A stretch of DNA of 64,000 nucleotides from Branchinecta lynchi (taxonomy: Eukaryota; Arthropoda; Branchiopoda; Anostraca; Branchinectidae), in the NCBI GenBank assembly GCA_023053575.1, contig JAKZAP010000022.1:14550518-14614517 (forward strand), written 5' to 3'. Each line of letters opens with the position of its first letter. Position 1 is the first letter of the stretch. The notes under the pieces are model-generated. The model searched no databases, was not told the DNA's origin, and worked only from the letters and a program-made list of their open reading frames with translations. Both the position numbers and the translations under genes were made by a program. Below, piece by piece: positions 10,930-21,006 of this stretch.

Positions 10930-11060
10930 CAATGTTTACAACGGATACGTCAGCTACGATTCTTCATCAGCGATAGTTCGGCCCTTCTTGGCAAGGGTCC
11001 TCGTCAGGCTGTTAATCCTCTGGTTCAACTTCGGGGAAGGAAACAAACCAGTAATAATCC
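10930..11060 (+). repeat. Half copy of the ACGGATACGTCAGCTACG palindromic repeat
   Basis: ACAACGGATACGTCAGCTACG, then TTCGGCCCTTCTTGGCAAGG and GTCCTCGTCAGGCTG. Complete palindromic copies are at 34513-34702 and 36610-36895. Just downstream, 11078-11104, GACCAACAAC and GTTGTTGGTC form a perfect 10-bp stem. Confidence 0.65.
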
Positions 11061-11104
11061 TGACGAGGAGCCAAATGACCAACAACTGAAAGTGTTGTTG
11101 GTCA

Positions 11105-12426
11105 ATTTGTGGAGTAATCAGCCAGATTTTTTCAAACAGAGCGTTCTGGCGAAGATTCCCCTCTGTTGAACAACAGCGACGTTTTGGCGGACACCAGTAG
11201 CTGATAAACAGAAGAACCGCTAAAAAACGCCTTATGCGCGCCGTGCCTCTTTTTAGTCGATCCCCCTAATCAGCTTCATTGTCGGAAAGAACTCGGAAAC
11301 TCTCCATCTGATAGAGCCTGTCAAACTGACACCGACTACAATCACATCACATAACTAAAGTGTGCGACTTCTTCTGTGTGTGGGGGGGGGGGGGGGTGCT
11401 ACAGTAACAGCCTACAGTGTACACTTCCAATAAAGGCATTTTATCTAGGAGCTACAGTTGAAGAATATAAAGAAATTCGCATACGAAATAGAAAAAAATG
11501 CACTAACAAATAAATAAGATCTAATTTATACGTTTATACCCGAGTTATAAACCATTCAAAAACGAATCCGCACCCCAAGAACATACGCACAAGAACCTAC
11601 TTCGAGTGGGGCTTCAAAAAATGTCAGCACCATGAATGGATGGATGGTTAACTAGTGGTGGGTTGTTGGTGCAGTACAGTATCAAAACAGTTTGACCAAT
11701 GCTACAGTAGAGGCATGCTTTTTAAACGCTAGTTAACTTTGAACAGTTCAATTTTCATCCACGCGAGAACAGTCAGCCAATGTAGCTAATTAAAGGCTCC
11801 CAAGAGCTATGGAGTAGGTATTTTGGATGTCTTGTAGGGTCTTTGTGGATTTATGTCCCGAACACGGCTGTTGTCTTACGTGTGATTTCAGAATCGCTCC
11901 TTTTATGACTTTCGCTGTTATCTGCCAAATATTTACAAATCGGTTTAGTTTGGTGGCGCATAGGGATAACCCCGCGCGTCTTTACCTTGCCAAGCCAAGT
12001 CAAGGTATTTCGGGTCTCCATTTTACACAACAGTTGCACTATTCAAAGTAAACTACCGTTCAAAGAAGAAAAACCTGGCGAGCTTTGTTGGCCAATCTTC
12101 CTACTTCCACTTCTTCCATGCTTCTCAAGAATCGAATGGACCTCGTCCGGTAGTTCTCGGGCCAGAATAGAAATATATTCCGACCCGAGACCAACTGGGC
12201 CGAGGTGGTTTACTATATGGCATATATCCTTATATCCTTCCGGCACCCAAAACTGAAGCAAACGTTGCCTCACACATTCCCTGTTGTCGAAATATATTCA
12301 GCTTATATAATCCGGGGTGGCCTGGTACCAGTCTACCAGGGGATTGGCGTCTAAATAACTACTTGGTAAAGAAGCGTTTCTATACAAAAAATTCCAGTAC
12401 CGCAGTAGAGACGTGGTTTGTTTCAC
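11105..12426. other. Unassigned DNA with a TE end and a G-run
   Basis: GCCGTGCCTCTTTTTAGTCGATCC at 11248-11271 is an isolated end of the family at 12427-12674. A G-run lies at about 11382-11396. CTACAGTAGAGGCATGC at about 11702 resembles the end of the TA-flanked element 26300-27032. Open frames here (11827-12051 and others) have no recognisable product. Confidence 0.35.
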
Positions 12427-12674
12427 GATCGACTAAAAAGAGGCACGTCACGACGACACGGCATACTGTAGGAGGCAGGAGCACTAAAAAGAGGCACGAA
12501 AACTAAAGGGCCCTTTCAGGCGTTGGAGTGTGGGGCAGGAACAATGTTCTAACGTGCCTTCTTTTAGGCTCTGGAGTTACGAACTCTCACTTACTTGTCT
12601 ACTTCTACTACTTGCCAATCTCTTTTTATTACTCGGGCCTCCTGCGCCAAGCCGTGCCTCTTTTTAGTCGATTC
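12427..12674. mobile_element. MITE with GATCGACTAAAAAGAGGCACG ends
   Basis: GATCGACTAAAAAGAGGCACG at the left and CGTGCCTCTTTTTAGTCGATTC at the right; 248 bp, no ORF. Ends resemble those of the fold-back repeat 345-1383. The target duplication is not clear. Confidence 0.7.
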
Positions 12675-13686
12675 CATTTGTTTCTATTGGATACGCGACG
12701 ATAAAGGTTTTTGTTGTGTTATTTTTTTTAAAAAAAAAAGCTGGATACCACACTGTCATGCCCCGAAAACATGATCCGGATCGGGTGCTCTCGGTCCGGA
12801 ATTCCTGCCCAGATTTTCAGCAGCATTATGGCGAAAATCCGCCCCCCCCCCCCATATATAATATCGGGAAAGAAAGATCCAGGATGCTGACATCAAGGTT
12901 ATATGAGTTCTCAATTCTTCCCTTATTTCTTGGTGTGTTGTCGGTCGAGAAAATGTTTCTTATCTAAACTTTAAGTCTAGAGATATTTTAGGTTTTGATT
13001 TAGAAACTATCTTACATCTTTGTTTTACTTAATTTACTCTTGGAAAGGAGTCACATGATAAGTTGAGATGTTTTCAGCTTGATGATGAAAGTGCAGGCAA
13101 TCCGGTCGAGAAACCCTGATCGTGTGTCCGCACTTTCACAAGTTAAGACTTGGGATATTATCTGTTATGATTTTGAAACGTTATGCATTTAACGTCATGC
13201 ACAGCCTGACAAGCATGCAGAGCAGAAAAACCGCCAAAAAACTTCTACTGACGTTTCAGATGTCATGTTGATAAACAAAAAAGTCGGGAGATGTTTTCCC
13301 AGCAGTGTTTCGGCTCTTCTTGTGTAAATAACGTTTAACGCGTAACGCTTCAAAATCAGGACAGCTAACATCTCAAGCGTTATCTGTTTAAACTGCGCAT
13401 CCTTGTGGTGTGTGTTATTGAACAAGGTATACAGTGAACTTGTTACAAGTAAAAAAAAACTGAAGCGATTCAATCTTTTGTCTTTTAGTTGTGAGCGTAC
13501 TAAGAATTCCTTGCTTCACTGTTGATTGACGCTATCCCATTTGTCCCTGATGTGACTGCACCAGACGGAGAACCGACTAACAACCAACCAATCCCCAAAA
13601 TTTTAGCCAAATTTCGGTTAGCGCGCTCTCAAGTAGATGCACTTCCGTACGAGATTTAGTTAATTAGACTTTATAACCCAAGACTA
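12675..13686. other. Unassigned DNA, probable decayed fold-back repeat at 13150-13440
   Basis: GATTTTGAAACGTTATGC near 13170 and its approximate inverse near 13335-13360 suggest an old palindromic element. The open frame at 13195-13473 on the minus strand covers it and has no recognisable product. A C-run at 12841 precedes ATATATAATATCGGG. Confidence 0.3.
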
Positions 13687-13848
13687 CACTGTAAAAAAAA
13701 TCTTGCAGTATTTGCTACTGGGATTAATTTTGTCTCTAAAAAGATAATCTTATCTCTAATTCGGATAAATCAATTCAGATAAGATTAATCCCAGTAGCGA
13801 ACACTTCAGTTAGCTTTAATCCTTACTCGGATAAACTTTGTACAGTCG
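13687..13848. mobile_element. CACTGTAAAA MITE, copy 1 (decayed)
   Basis: CACTGTAAAAAAAATCTTGC at the left, with CTACTGGGATTAAT and its inverse inside and TACAGT at the right. The left end follows TA. Same family as 14131-14300, 14552-14720, 18145-18311 and 21785-21954. Confidence 0.75.
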
Positions 13849-13927
13849 TAGTTGACCCCTCAACGGAAACTCTTCTAGCTTTTAGCTATTCGGATTAAAC
13901 TTGATTGATTGAAAAAAAAAAAAAAAC
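13849..13927 (+). mobile_element. Retrotransposon 3' end remnant, TTGATTGATTGA tail
   Basis: CTAGCTTTTAGCTATTCGGATTAAACTTGATTGATTG followed by an A-run; the same 3' end closes the non-LTR elements at 56719-57014 (plus) and 61507-61963 (minus). Confidence 0.7.
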
Positions 13928-14130
13928 TTAAAGGATTCCATGATCAGAAAGAAAAAAATCGGATAAACCAAAATTTCAAAAAGTAGTTCAAGAATACCAA
14001 TATTTTTAGGTAAACACTCGCACTCTTACAAGATATGCAAGAGCTCAGTATTTTTGGGTAAGTAGGCTGCCTAGGAAAATGACGCAGATACAGCACTGAA
14101 AGTAGTTACAAATCTATGCAGGCTAGTATA

Positions 14131-14300
14131 CACTGTAAAAAGTTTCTCCGAGTAAGGATAAAAGGTAACTGCAGTATTTGCTACTGGGATTAATCTTATT
14201 TCTACTGAGTTAAGATTAATCCGATTTCGACATAATATTATCTTTTTAGAGACAAGATTAATCCCAGTCGCCAATACTGAAAGTTTTTTTTTTTACAGTG
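14131..14300. mobile_element. CACTGTAAAA MITE, copy 2, TA target
   Basis: CACTGTAAAAAGTTTCTCC at the left and TTTTTTTTACAGTG at the right, TA on both sides (14129-14130, 14301-14302). The interior pairs CTACTGGGATTAATC with GATTAATCCCAG. TA targets with this end type point to Tc1/mariner-type mobilisation. Confidence 0.85.
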
Positions 14301-14551
14301 TATTCCATCAAGTATCGATCCTTGCTCCCCCTAATTCCCCGAAAAACAGCAGGATAAGACAACAAAATAAACTAGTACTCTTCAGAGGACGAACCTCAAG
14401 GTTTATGAACTCGCTCTTTTTTGCGCTTTCTCAAAAATAATTATTTTAGTACATTTTATTTTATTACTGTACTGACCAGCGTACTTTCGCGTGTTTTACG
14501 GAAGAAAGCTACGAAATCAATAAACGATACGATGTCTCTGTCTGGACAATA

Positions 14552-14720
14552 CAGTGTGAAAAGTTTCTCCGAGAAAGGATTAAAGTTAACTGCAGCGATT
14601 CCTACTAGGATTGATATTATCTCTACTGGGATAAAATTAATCCGAGTTAGGAATAATCTTATCTCAGTAGAGACAATATTAATCCCAGTAGTAAATACTG
14701 CAAGATTTTGTTTTACAGTG
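14552..14720. mobile_element. CACTGTAAAA MITE, copy 3, TA target
   Basis: CAGTGTGAAAAGTTTCTCC to TTTTGTTTTACAGTG, flanked by TA (14550-14551, 14721-14722). Fold-back interior as in copy 2. The open frames across it are by-products of the inverted repeat. Confidence 0.85.
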
Positions 14721-14859
14721 TACGAAGAAAACGACGGCAGCACCGTCAGGGAAAGAACAACTGAGATTCGATCTCGACAGCTAAGTTCGTCTCTGACAAA
14801 GTACTCGCTACAGTTTCAGAAGTTTGATAACAGATACTACATGTTATCACATCCTTAAA

Positions 14860-15366
14860 CGTCATGAGAGCATATCTGTTACGACTGTTTTAAATGTCAC
14901 CGTTTGGCGAAACATAGCCTAACACTTGAAAGGGTCATAACAAAAAGTTTTGCCTCGAAAAATAACACTTAAAAGGGTCATAACGATATATTCTCATAAC
15001 AACACAAGGATGCGCAAACATATGTTATTTATTACCAAACTTCAGTCAGTGTACTAATCTCTCTACTTTCCTGTAAGGCGCATAGTAGAGGCGTTAGTCG
15101 AAAAGCAGTCTCTAGTTTTTACTCACTAGTGCCTGCAGTCTCCTCTACGCCGAGTTTCTTAGTGTCACCATCTCCCGGTGATTTCTCACTAGAACGTACA
15201 TTTCGACCATATTCTGGTGAGACCAAAGTGGTGAGGTAAAGCCAGATCCTGGTGAGTCCGAAAACGGATTATTACATTAGGGAGCAGTCACCAGTGAACC
15301 CAAAAAGGCCATACAAGAATAAACAGAGACCAACTGCGAGTACTCCGGCTTTAAAGAACTCAGCTA
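14860..15366. other. Unassigned DNA with GGTGAG/CACTAG short repeats
   Basis: 14880-15000 has two copies of AAAGGGTCATAAC. 15125-15300 has repeated CCGGTGA, TGGTGAG and CACTAG words; a similar set occurs at 59215-59400. Possibly a decayed MITE. No gene recognised. Confidence 0.35.
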
Positions 15367-15808
15367 CAGAAGTGTTGCATGAAGCTGCCCTTACTATGGC
15401 ACCGCCCACCCCCCCCCATTGGCCATGGTACATGATCCTGCCACCTTGGATCATGAAGCTGCCACCCCCAGAAAAATCATGCAAATTCCAAGAAAACAAC
15501 AAATTTTGTTATTTGCAAAAGGTCAAGCAACCTCTCTGACCAAACAGCTGGCTTCTAACTTCACCATGTAGCAAAATACCATTTTTAGCAAAGAGGGCGA
15601 CTTCATGATCACTTGGGTGCCTATATTCTTTTGTGTTCTCCAGCTTAGTCTTGAACAATTACAAGTAAACTATGGTACCAGCAGAAAGCGAAGGTTTTAA
15701 GCTTCCTTTCAGGATACTCCACTGAATTTTATTCAACCTTTACTCTTTTTCCCTAAGTCATTTCCACAAAATAGGAGTTTAGGGTGGCAGCTTCATGCAA
15801 CACTCCTG
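15367..15808. mobile_element. Fold-back element with CAG(A/G)AGTGTTGCATGAAGCTGCC ends, TA target
   Basis: Left CAGAAGTGTTGCATGAAGC at 15367, right GCTTCATGCAACACTCCTG ending at 15808, each next to TA (15365-15366, 15809-15810). 442 bp. No transposase. Confidence 0.8.
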
Positions 15809-15810
15809 TA

Positions 15811-17011
15811 CTGTCTTTGGGAAGAATGCGAAAGTCCGAATGTTGAGCGGTTTGAACTCGGGATCAAACCTGGTCCCAAATTTATTTAATAATCTGTTCC
15901 CGGTTTCCGCTGACTTTCCATTTTTTTTTTTAATAGAAAATACAATTTTTCTTTCTAAGCAATTTTGTCCTTTCTGCCTCAAATTTCAATCTCAGTCCTA
16001 AACTGGCCACGAATGCAGCACTAGGAAATGCACTAAAGAGAGAAAATAAAGCGATTTGGATAGAAAAAACTTCAAAAAATATAAACGGAGACAAATATCA
16101 CGATTTTACTACTTTTATGACACTGATGTAAATACTAACGCAACACACATGGGCACAGATGTAAGGATGGGCTGTATTTTAAATAATGAACAACCGAGGA
16201 AATTACTGACTGGACGAAAATGCTTATCTATATCGTATAGCATTCTCACGTCTCTACATCGTGAACGTGTCCAAAAGCTTTTTGGTGCTGTAAATGCTGC
16301 ATTAATGCTTCATTTTCTTTCTTTGTTCTGTCCGAAAGCTGCTACCTTTTTTTCTTCTCTGACATTTCTAAAATACCAAAATTTAAGTCAGGAAGAAGAA
16401 GAAGAAAAAAGAACTTGCTGCATAAAGCTGACAAAATGGATCAGCTACTGATACCCATCCTTCTTATCTTCTTATCTTTTCCTTTCTTCGTTGGCAATGA
16501 TCGCCAGTTCTCTTAGAATTTGGAATGTTTGCCGAATTGTCAGTTGTCTTTTTGAATTTGTTATGTTTGCCGCCGAAAACACTGAGAGAATCGCCATACT
16601 CCCCAGTTTCTTCTTGAAAATTCAGCATAAAATTTAGTATTCTTGCTGGATTTTTCGATGAATTTTATGCTGCATTAATTGAGCGAACATGTAAGTCCGA
16701 AAGCGCAATGCTGCATAAAATGCTGAATTAATTCAGCATTTTTATTCGTTTCGGAGCTTTCGGACACGTTCCGTTTGTCCTTCATGCCGTATTACTTATA
16801 CACATTCTACGTATTACATATAATGTACTATATATTATATTTTCTTCGTTCCATGGTCCGTCAATACGGATGACCGACAAGCCAAATCGTATAAGCATCC
16901 GTTCGATAATTACGGAACACAGACTTTTTTTTTTGTTCTCGTCGAAGTGAAAACGAACGATTCCCTGCAGCCCATCCTTGGTATCTCAAAAAAGCCACGA
17001 CTTTAACCTAA
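15811..17011. other. Unassigned DNA with small hairpins
   Basis: The 131-codon open frame at 16056-16451 is low-complexity at its end (poly-Glu) and has no recognisable product. ATAAAATGCTGAATTAATTCAGCATTTTTAT at about 16716-16746 is a strong inverted repeat. No gene assigned. Confidence 0.3.
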
Positions 17012-17431
17012 GGCGTGTTCTCGCCGTTCCCCGAGGACTCCCCGGGGAATCAAAGGGAACGGCGAAAATAGAGGGAGTCACTCACGCGGACAGAAACAGC
17101 GAGAACACGGGGAATGCTTCCAACATGGATTTTGTTCGAAAAATAAATATGGAGTTGACGAAATTAGTCTGGAACCAATTTATTTTTGGTTTTGTTTATT
17201 CTGATTATTTATAATTAATTTTACATTGCACCAAAACCAGCAAAAATTGATTCCCCTCCGAATCTGAAAGGGAGTCCTTTTTGATGATGGTGATGATAAT
17301 CAGAGCATTCCCCGTCCATAGGGACTCGCGCAGAGCATTCCCCGTCCATGGGGACTCGCGAGAATACGGAGAGTGACAAACAGAAACGCGGGGACTCCTC
17401 AAGCCGCAGGGAACGGCGAGAGTACGCCTCT
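17012..17431. mobile_element. MITE with GGCGTGTTCTCGCCGTTCCC ends
   Basis: GGCGTGTTCTCGCCGTTCCC at the left and GGGAACGGCGAGAGTACGCC at the right. Near the right end a duplicated segment repeats GAGCATTCCCCGTCCAT. 420 bp, no ORF of interest. Confidence 0.75.
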
Positions 17432-17721
17432 AATATGTTATCAAGAGCGGTGTTTTTCAACCTACTTCCAACAGCTACTCTAAGCCACCGTCGCCCTCCC
17501 AACTTGTGAGATGTACAGACTGTAACAACTGTGATAGCCTACTGTACCAAGACTTGGGTTCATCAGCTGCTATGCGTCCTGACAGACGGCAAGTAAGTAC
17601 TATGGTAGCTTTGAGAGACTTTGGTAGTTGGTTGGAACACATCTGAGACGAATAACGAACCACTTGATATACAAGTGCCTCTGCACATGTTTCCTTTGTA
17701 ATGGCCTTTCGCTTGTACTAA

Positions 17722-18008
17722 GGGCGATTCTGGCGGTCTGGAAAGCTCCGCGAGCTTATGCGCCAGCTGTTCTTGCGACTTCGGCTAAAACTCGCTTCGC
17801 TTTCCAAAGCTGTTCTCGCGCTTCGCTAGTTCCCGCCAGCACTTGGAAAGCGAATCCAGTTCCCGAGTGGAAAGTGATTTCGACAAGTCAGCGAGAAGTT
17901 GTAAAGGTGCAACCGAAGCTCGGAGACTTTTTGCTTGTTGTTGCGCTCGGCAGGTTATTGCTTTGCTTTTCGGAAAGCGAATCCAATAGATCGCCAGAAT
18001 TGCCCTCT
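17722..18008. mobile_element. MITE with AGGGCGATTCTGGCG ends
   Basis: AGGGCGATTCTGGCGGTCT at the left and AGATCGCCAGAATTGCCCT at the right, inverted with few mismatches. The 174-codon open frame 17628-18152 runs through it and is treated as an artefact. Confidence 0.7.
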
Positions 18009-18144
18009 AATCAGCGAAAATTGCTAACGAACGTGAAAAAAGGGTGTGTTCGGTTCGGCTCTTCCTGGCAATGCTTGTTACAAATAAAGTTTCCTAAATC
18101 ACAACAGATAACATCCCAAGTGTTCTCTCTTGAAACTGCGCATG

Positions 18145-18311
18145 CACTGTAAGAAGTTACTCCGAGTAAGGATTAAAATTAACTGCAGTATTTGCTACTG
18201 TGATTAATCTTGTCTCTACTGAGATAAGATTAATCTGAATTAGAAATAAGATTATCTTTTTAGAGACAAGATTAATCCCAGTAGCAAATACTGCAAGATT
18301 TTGTTTACATG
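18145..18311. mobile_element. CACTGTAAAA MITE, copy 4
   Basis: CACTGTAAGAAGTTACTCC to GCAAGATTTTGTTTACA. The interior fold-back words CTACTG(T)GATTAATC and GATTAATCCCAGTAG are present. Right end is slightly eroded. Confidence 0.75.
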
Positions 18312-20423
18312 TTCTTGTGTTATCTGTTACGAAACTTCTGACAGTGTGGTTGTTCGTTCCCCCGCTGCTGACTCGCGTTATCTAATTGGCGGGCAGAGAT
18401 ACGTGAATAACAGACTATGGACTACAGTAACAGCGGAACAACAGATCAGATCCTGCAGTTAACTTTTTAATTACGCTCCACAATAATCAGAAAGACTTTC
18501 ATATCAAGTAGTTCATTATTCTCCGCTCAAGAAGGGACACATCGAAGTCGGAATCTGACCTAAGAATTATAAGGGGCAATCGAACGAGTGGGGGCACATG
18601 TACGCACATGGCATGAAGCCATGCCTCTATCGTTGTTGCCCCATTAAATGGCCCTATCACAAATATACACAATTTGAGATACTTCGCCATAACTCGAGTA
18701 CTGACGAATCAACAGGTATGATTTGTATCGACATCGACTGTACCGAACATCTAAATAATAGGGTGCCCCATCAGCCTATGGGGGTCTCCTGCGACACCCC
18801 GTTGTCACATCGTCAACACTCCAGTCACCTTGCGGTTTATTTCCTATTAGTCTCCCATAATCATCACCACTATTAATGTAAAAAAAAACTCTGCTAGGAT
18901 ATGTGTTCAATACTCTTGATGACTAACTCTCCTTGCCGACGCAAAATCGCCATGTACCTAGTGGAAGAGCCGGAAGCGACACCATAGCTGTCCCCAACAA
19001 ACGCCGTGATTGACAGACATAGGATTTGAGTTGTTTTTTAGTCATTTTCTCGATCTTCCTGAGGATCCCAGGCGTGTTTTGGACTTAGTCATATAGAGTA
19101 TAAAAACTCCTCCGGCAAAAAAGGTGTGAACACCCATTACAATGTGTGTTTGCACTATCCTTCACTTTCAAGATTGCAAGCTTCTATTTTAATTAACTTA
19201 TGGATCTACTATTCTATCTCTAGTTGCGTTTTGTATCTCAATTCTCCTCGCGATTGTCCTATTTCGCGTTTTTCTACTTCTGAGATGAAGCCAATTCTCC
19301 CTTTATACATTTTTGTCAAAAACGGGGAAAGCTTTTGCAATTCTGCAGAACCAACCCGTTGGTTGAATAGTCACGGTTCTCCGTTTCTCCTAATTTTTCG
19401 AAGTTATGGATCCAGAGTTGCGTTTTCAGCAATTAGTGTGTTGAACTGGAATCCTAACACGTCGCGCTGTCACCCGTTTTCAGCGCCAGCGTTTTGCATA
19501 CGAGAACCCGGCACAGCATTTGATACGCTACCGAGTCCGTTTGTGTTTGGATTCGTGTCGAACTCGAACTCGGAGCTAAAAACGCTTGAAGCCACAGAAC
19601 AGGGGTTGAGAATCGCGAGCCTGAAAACGCAACCCAGGCCAGAGCTAATTCCTTCCATCTGTTAGGTAGATTTAAGTTTTTTGAAAGGGATAGGACTGGT
19701 CCAGATCTCAGGCATAATTGCCAACTTTGCAAATCTGGGAAGGAAGAACACTAGAACGCTTTCTTAATGCCAAGAGCTGTCGGAGCTGCGGGGATCAGTT
19801 TTTAAGGGGAGAGTTTTGCTTCTTCCTAATATCCTGAATAGCACGACGGGAAGAGTTGTAACCAAGGTATGTGAGTATCTGGACAGAGCGCTGAAGCTAA
19901 AAGCCACTAATCTACGAAGTGAGGCTACATAGCCGCATGGATGTATTGCTATTTACTAATGTGTTTTTGTTTCGTTTAGTATATGGCCCTTGAATTTAAA
20001 TTTAACAATTTTTGTTTTTTAAGAAAATTTATTTTTGTGAGTTTGGCGAGGGGAACTGGAGGCGTATCGTGACACATATGTTTGTGTTTAATGTTGTATA
20101 TACTGTAACTTGTATCTGAGTGAACCGAGTTTACCTCTCTGCTCAGTGCTGTATTTTTTTTACTTGTATTAAATGTTTAAAAGCACTTGAACTTGGGGTC
20201 TGATATATACTAATTACTATCATTATTCCTTCTTCAATCAAAAACGATAATCTGTAAGAGAACTGATAAATGAATGGGAACCGAGAATTGAGATAAAAAC
20301 CGCAACTTCTGTGTGATGGGTAATGTGGCGAGGGGAACAAACAGGAACTAATCCGCTTGTTGCGATGAACTGGCATAAGACCAATTATGAACCTTATCAT
20401 CAACACCCGAGGCAGAGTGTGAC
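18312..20423. other. Unassigned DNA; fold-back GCGTTTT element at about 19222-19632
   Basis: TAGTTGCGTTTTGTATCTCAATTCTCC at 19221 and AAAACGCAAC at about 19625 are the ends of a family seen at 47863-48413 and 58525-58905. The 179-codon frame 19126-19665 covers it. 18569-18652 has a short GGGGCAAT/GTTGCCCC inverted repeat. 19666-20150 looks like an old retrotransposon 3' region, but no reverse transcriptase motif is clear. Confidence 0.35.
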
Positions 20424-20732
20424 CAGGGTTGCCACATAAAAAAATATTTAAAGAGTGACTTTTGGCAAAACAGAGAGTGAATTGGGAGTGAAATTTGTTT
20501 TCATGAAATGTTCACTTTTGGTCGGCATCCCCTCTGTAAAAATGACACATCTTAATTTTACTTTACATGGAAAAACTTGAAATAGTCCCTTCTGGTCGGG
20601 ATCCTTGCTGCAAAAATGACACTTTTGGTCGTTTTCTGAAATAGAGTGATTTTTATGTCCTAGGTAGGACTAGAGTGAAGAAAACAAAATAGAGTGACAA
20701 TTCACACTATCGTGCGACATGTGGCAACCCTG
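20424..20732. mobile_element. MITE with CAGGGTTGCCACAT ends, in a 31-bp direct repeat
   Basis: CAGGGTTGCCACAT at the left and ATGTGGCAACCCTG at the right, an end type common in hAT elements. No 8-bp target duplication, but GAACCTTATCATCAACACCCG-type sequence occurs on both sides (20389-20419 and 20738-20769). It lies about 230 bp beyond the USP22 stop, so it may be in the 3' UTR or just past it. Confidence 0.65.
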
Positions 20733-20963
20733 GGTACGAACCTTAACATCAACAACCGAGGCAGAATGGGATAACGATACAGATACAACCCCTTGTAGCC
20801 CCGAAGCTGATCGCTTCTATGGCGTATTGCGTTTCGAACGACCGCGCACGCGCTGCCACCTAACAGACTGACAATTTTGACTAATTCACACGATATCACA
20901 AATTGAACAGCTTAACATAAGCAAGTGACTCAATAAATTTATCACCTAAGTTGAAATGTAGGA

Positions 20964-21006
20964 TCACTCGTACTCTAGGATCTGTTTGTGGTAGAACAGC
21001 AGATAC
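20964..21006 (-). CDS. USP22: USP22 last coding exon (C-terminal tail and stop)
   Basis: 43 nt: one base completing Gly, then [13 protein letters not shown] and a TGA stop at 20964-20966. This matches the invariant C-terminus of USP22 ([13 protein letters not shown]). Acceptor TTGTTTTTAG. It lies 6.3 kb beyond the previous exon. A decayed copy of the same exon lies at about 25080. A poly(A) signal for the minus strand was not clearly identified downstream. Confidence 0.9.

Noticed and set aside
16056..16451. 131-codon plus-strand frame
   Set aside because: Low-complexity C-terminus, no recognisable domain and AT-rich context.
17628..18152. 174-codon plus-strand frame
   Set aside because: It lies mostly over a fold-back MITE (17722-18008) and runs into another; no protein family likeness.
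19126..19665. 179-codon plus-strand frame
   Set aside because: Covers a fold-back MITE with GCGTTTT ends; frames on the opposite strand are as long, as expected of an inverted repeat.
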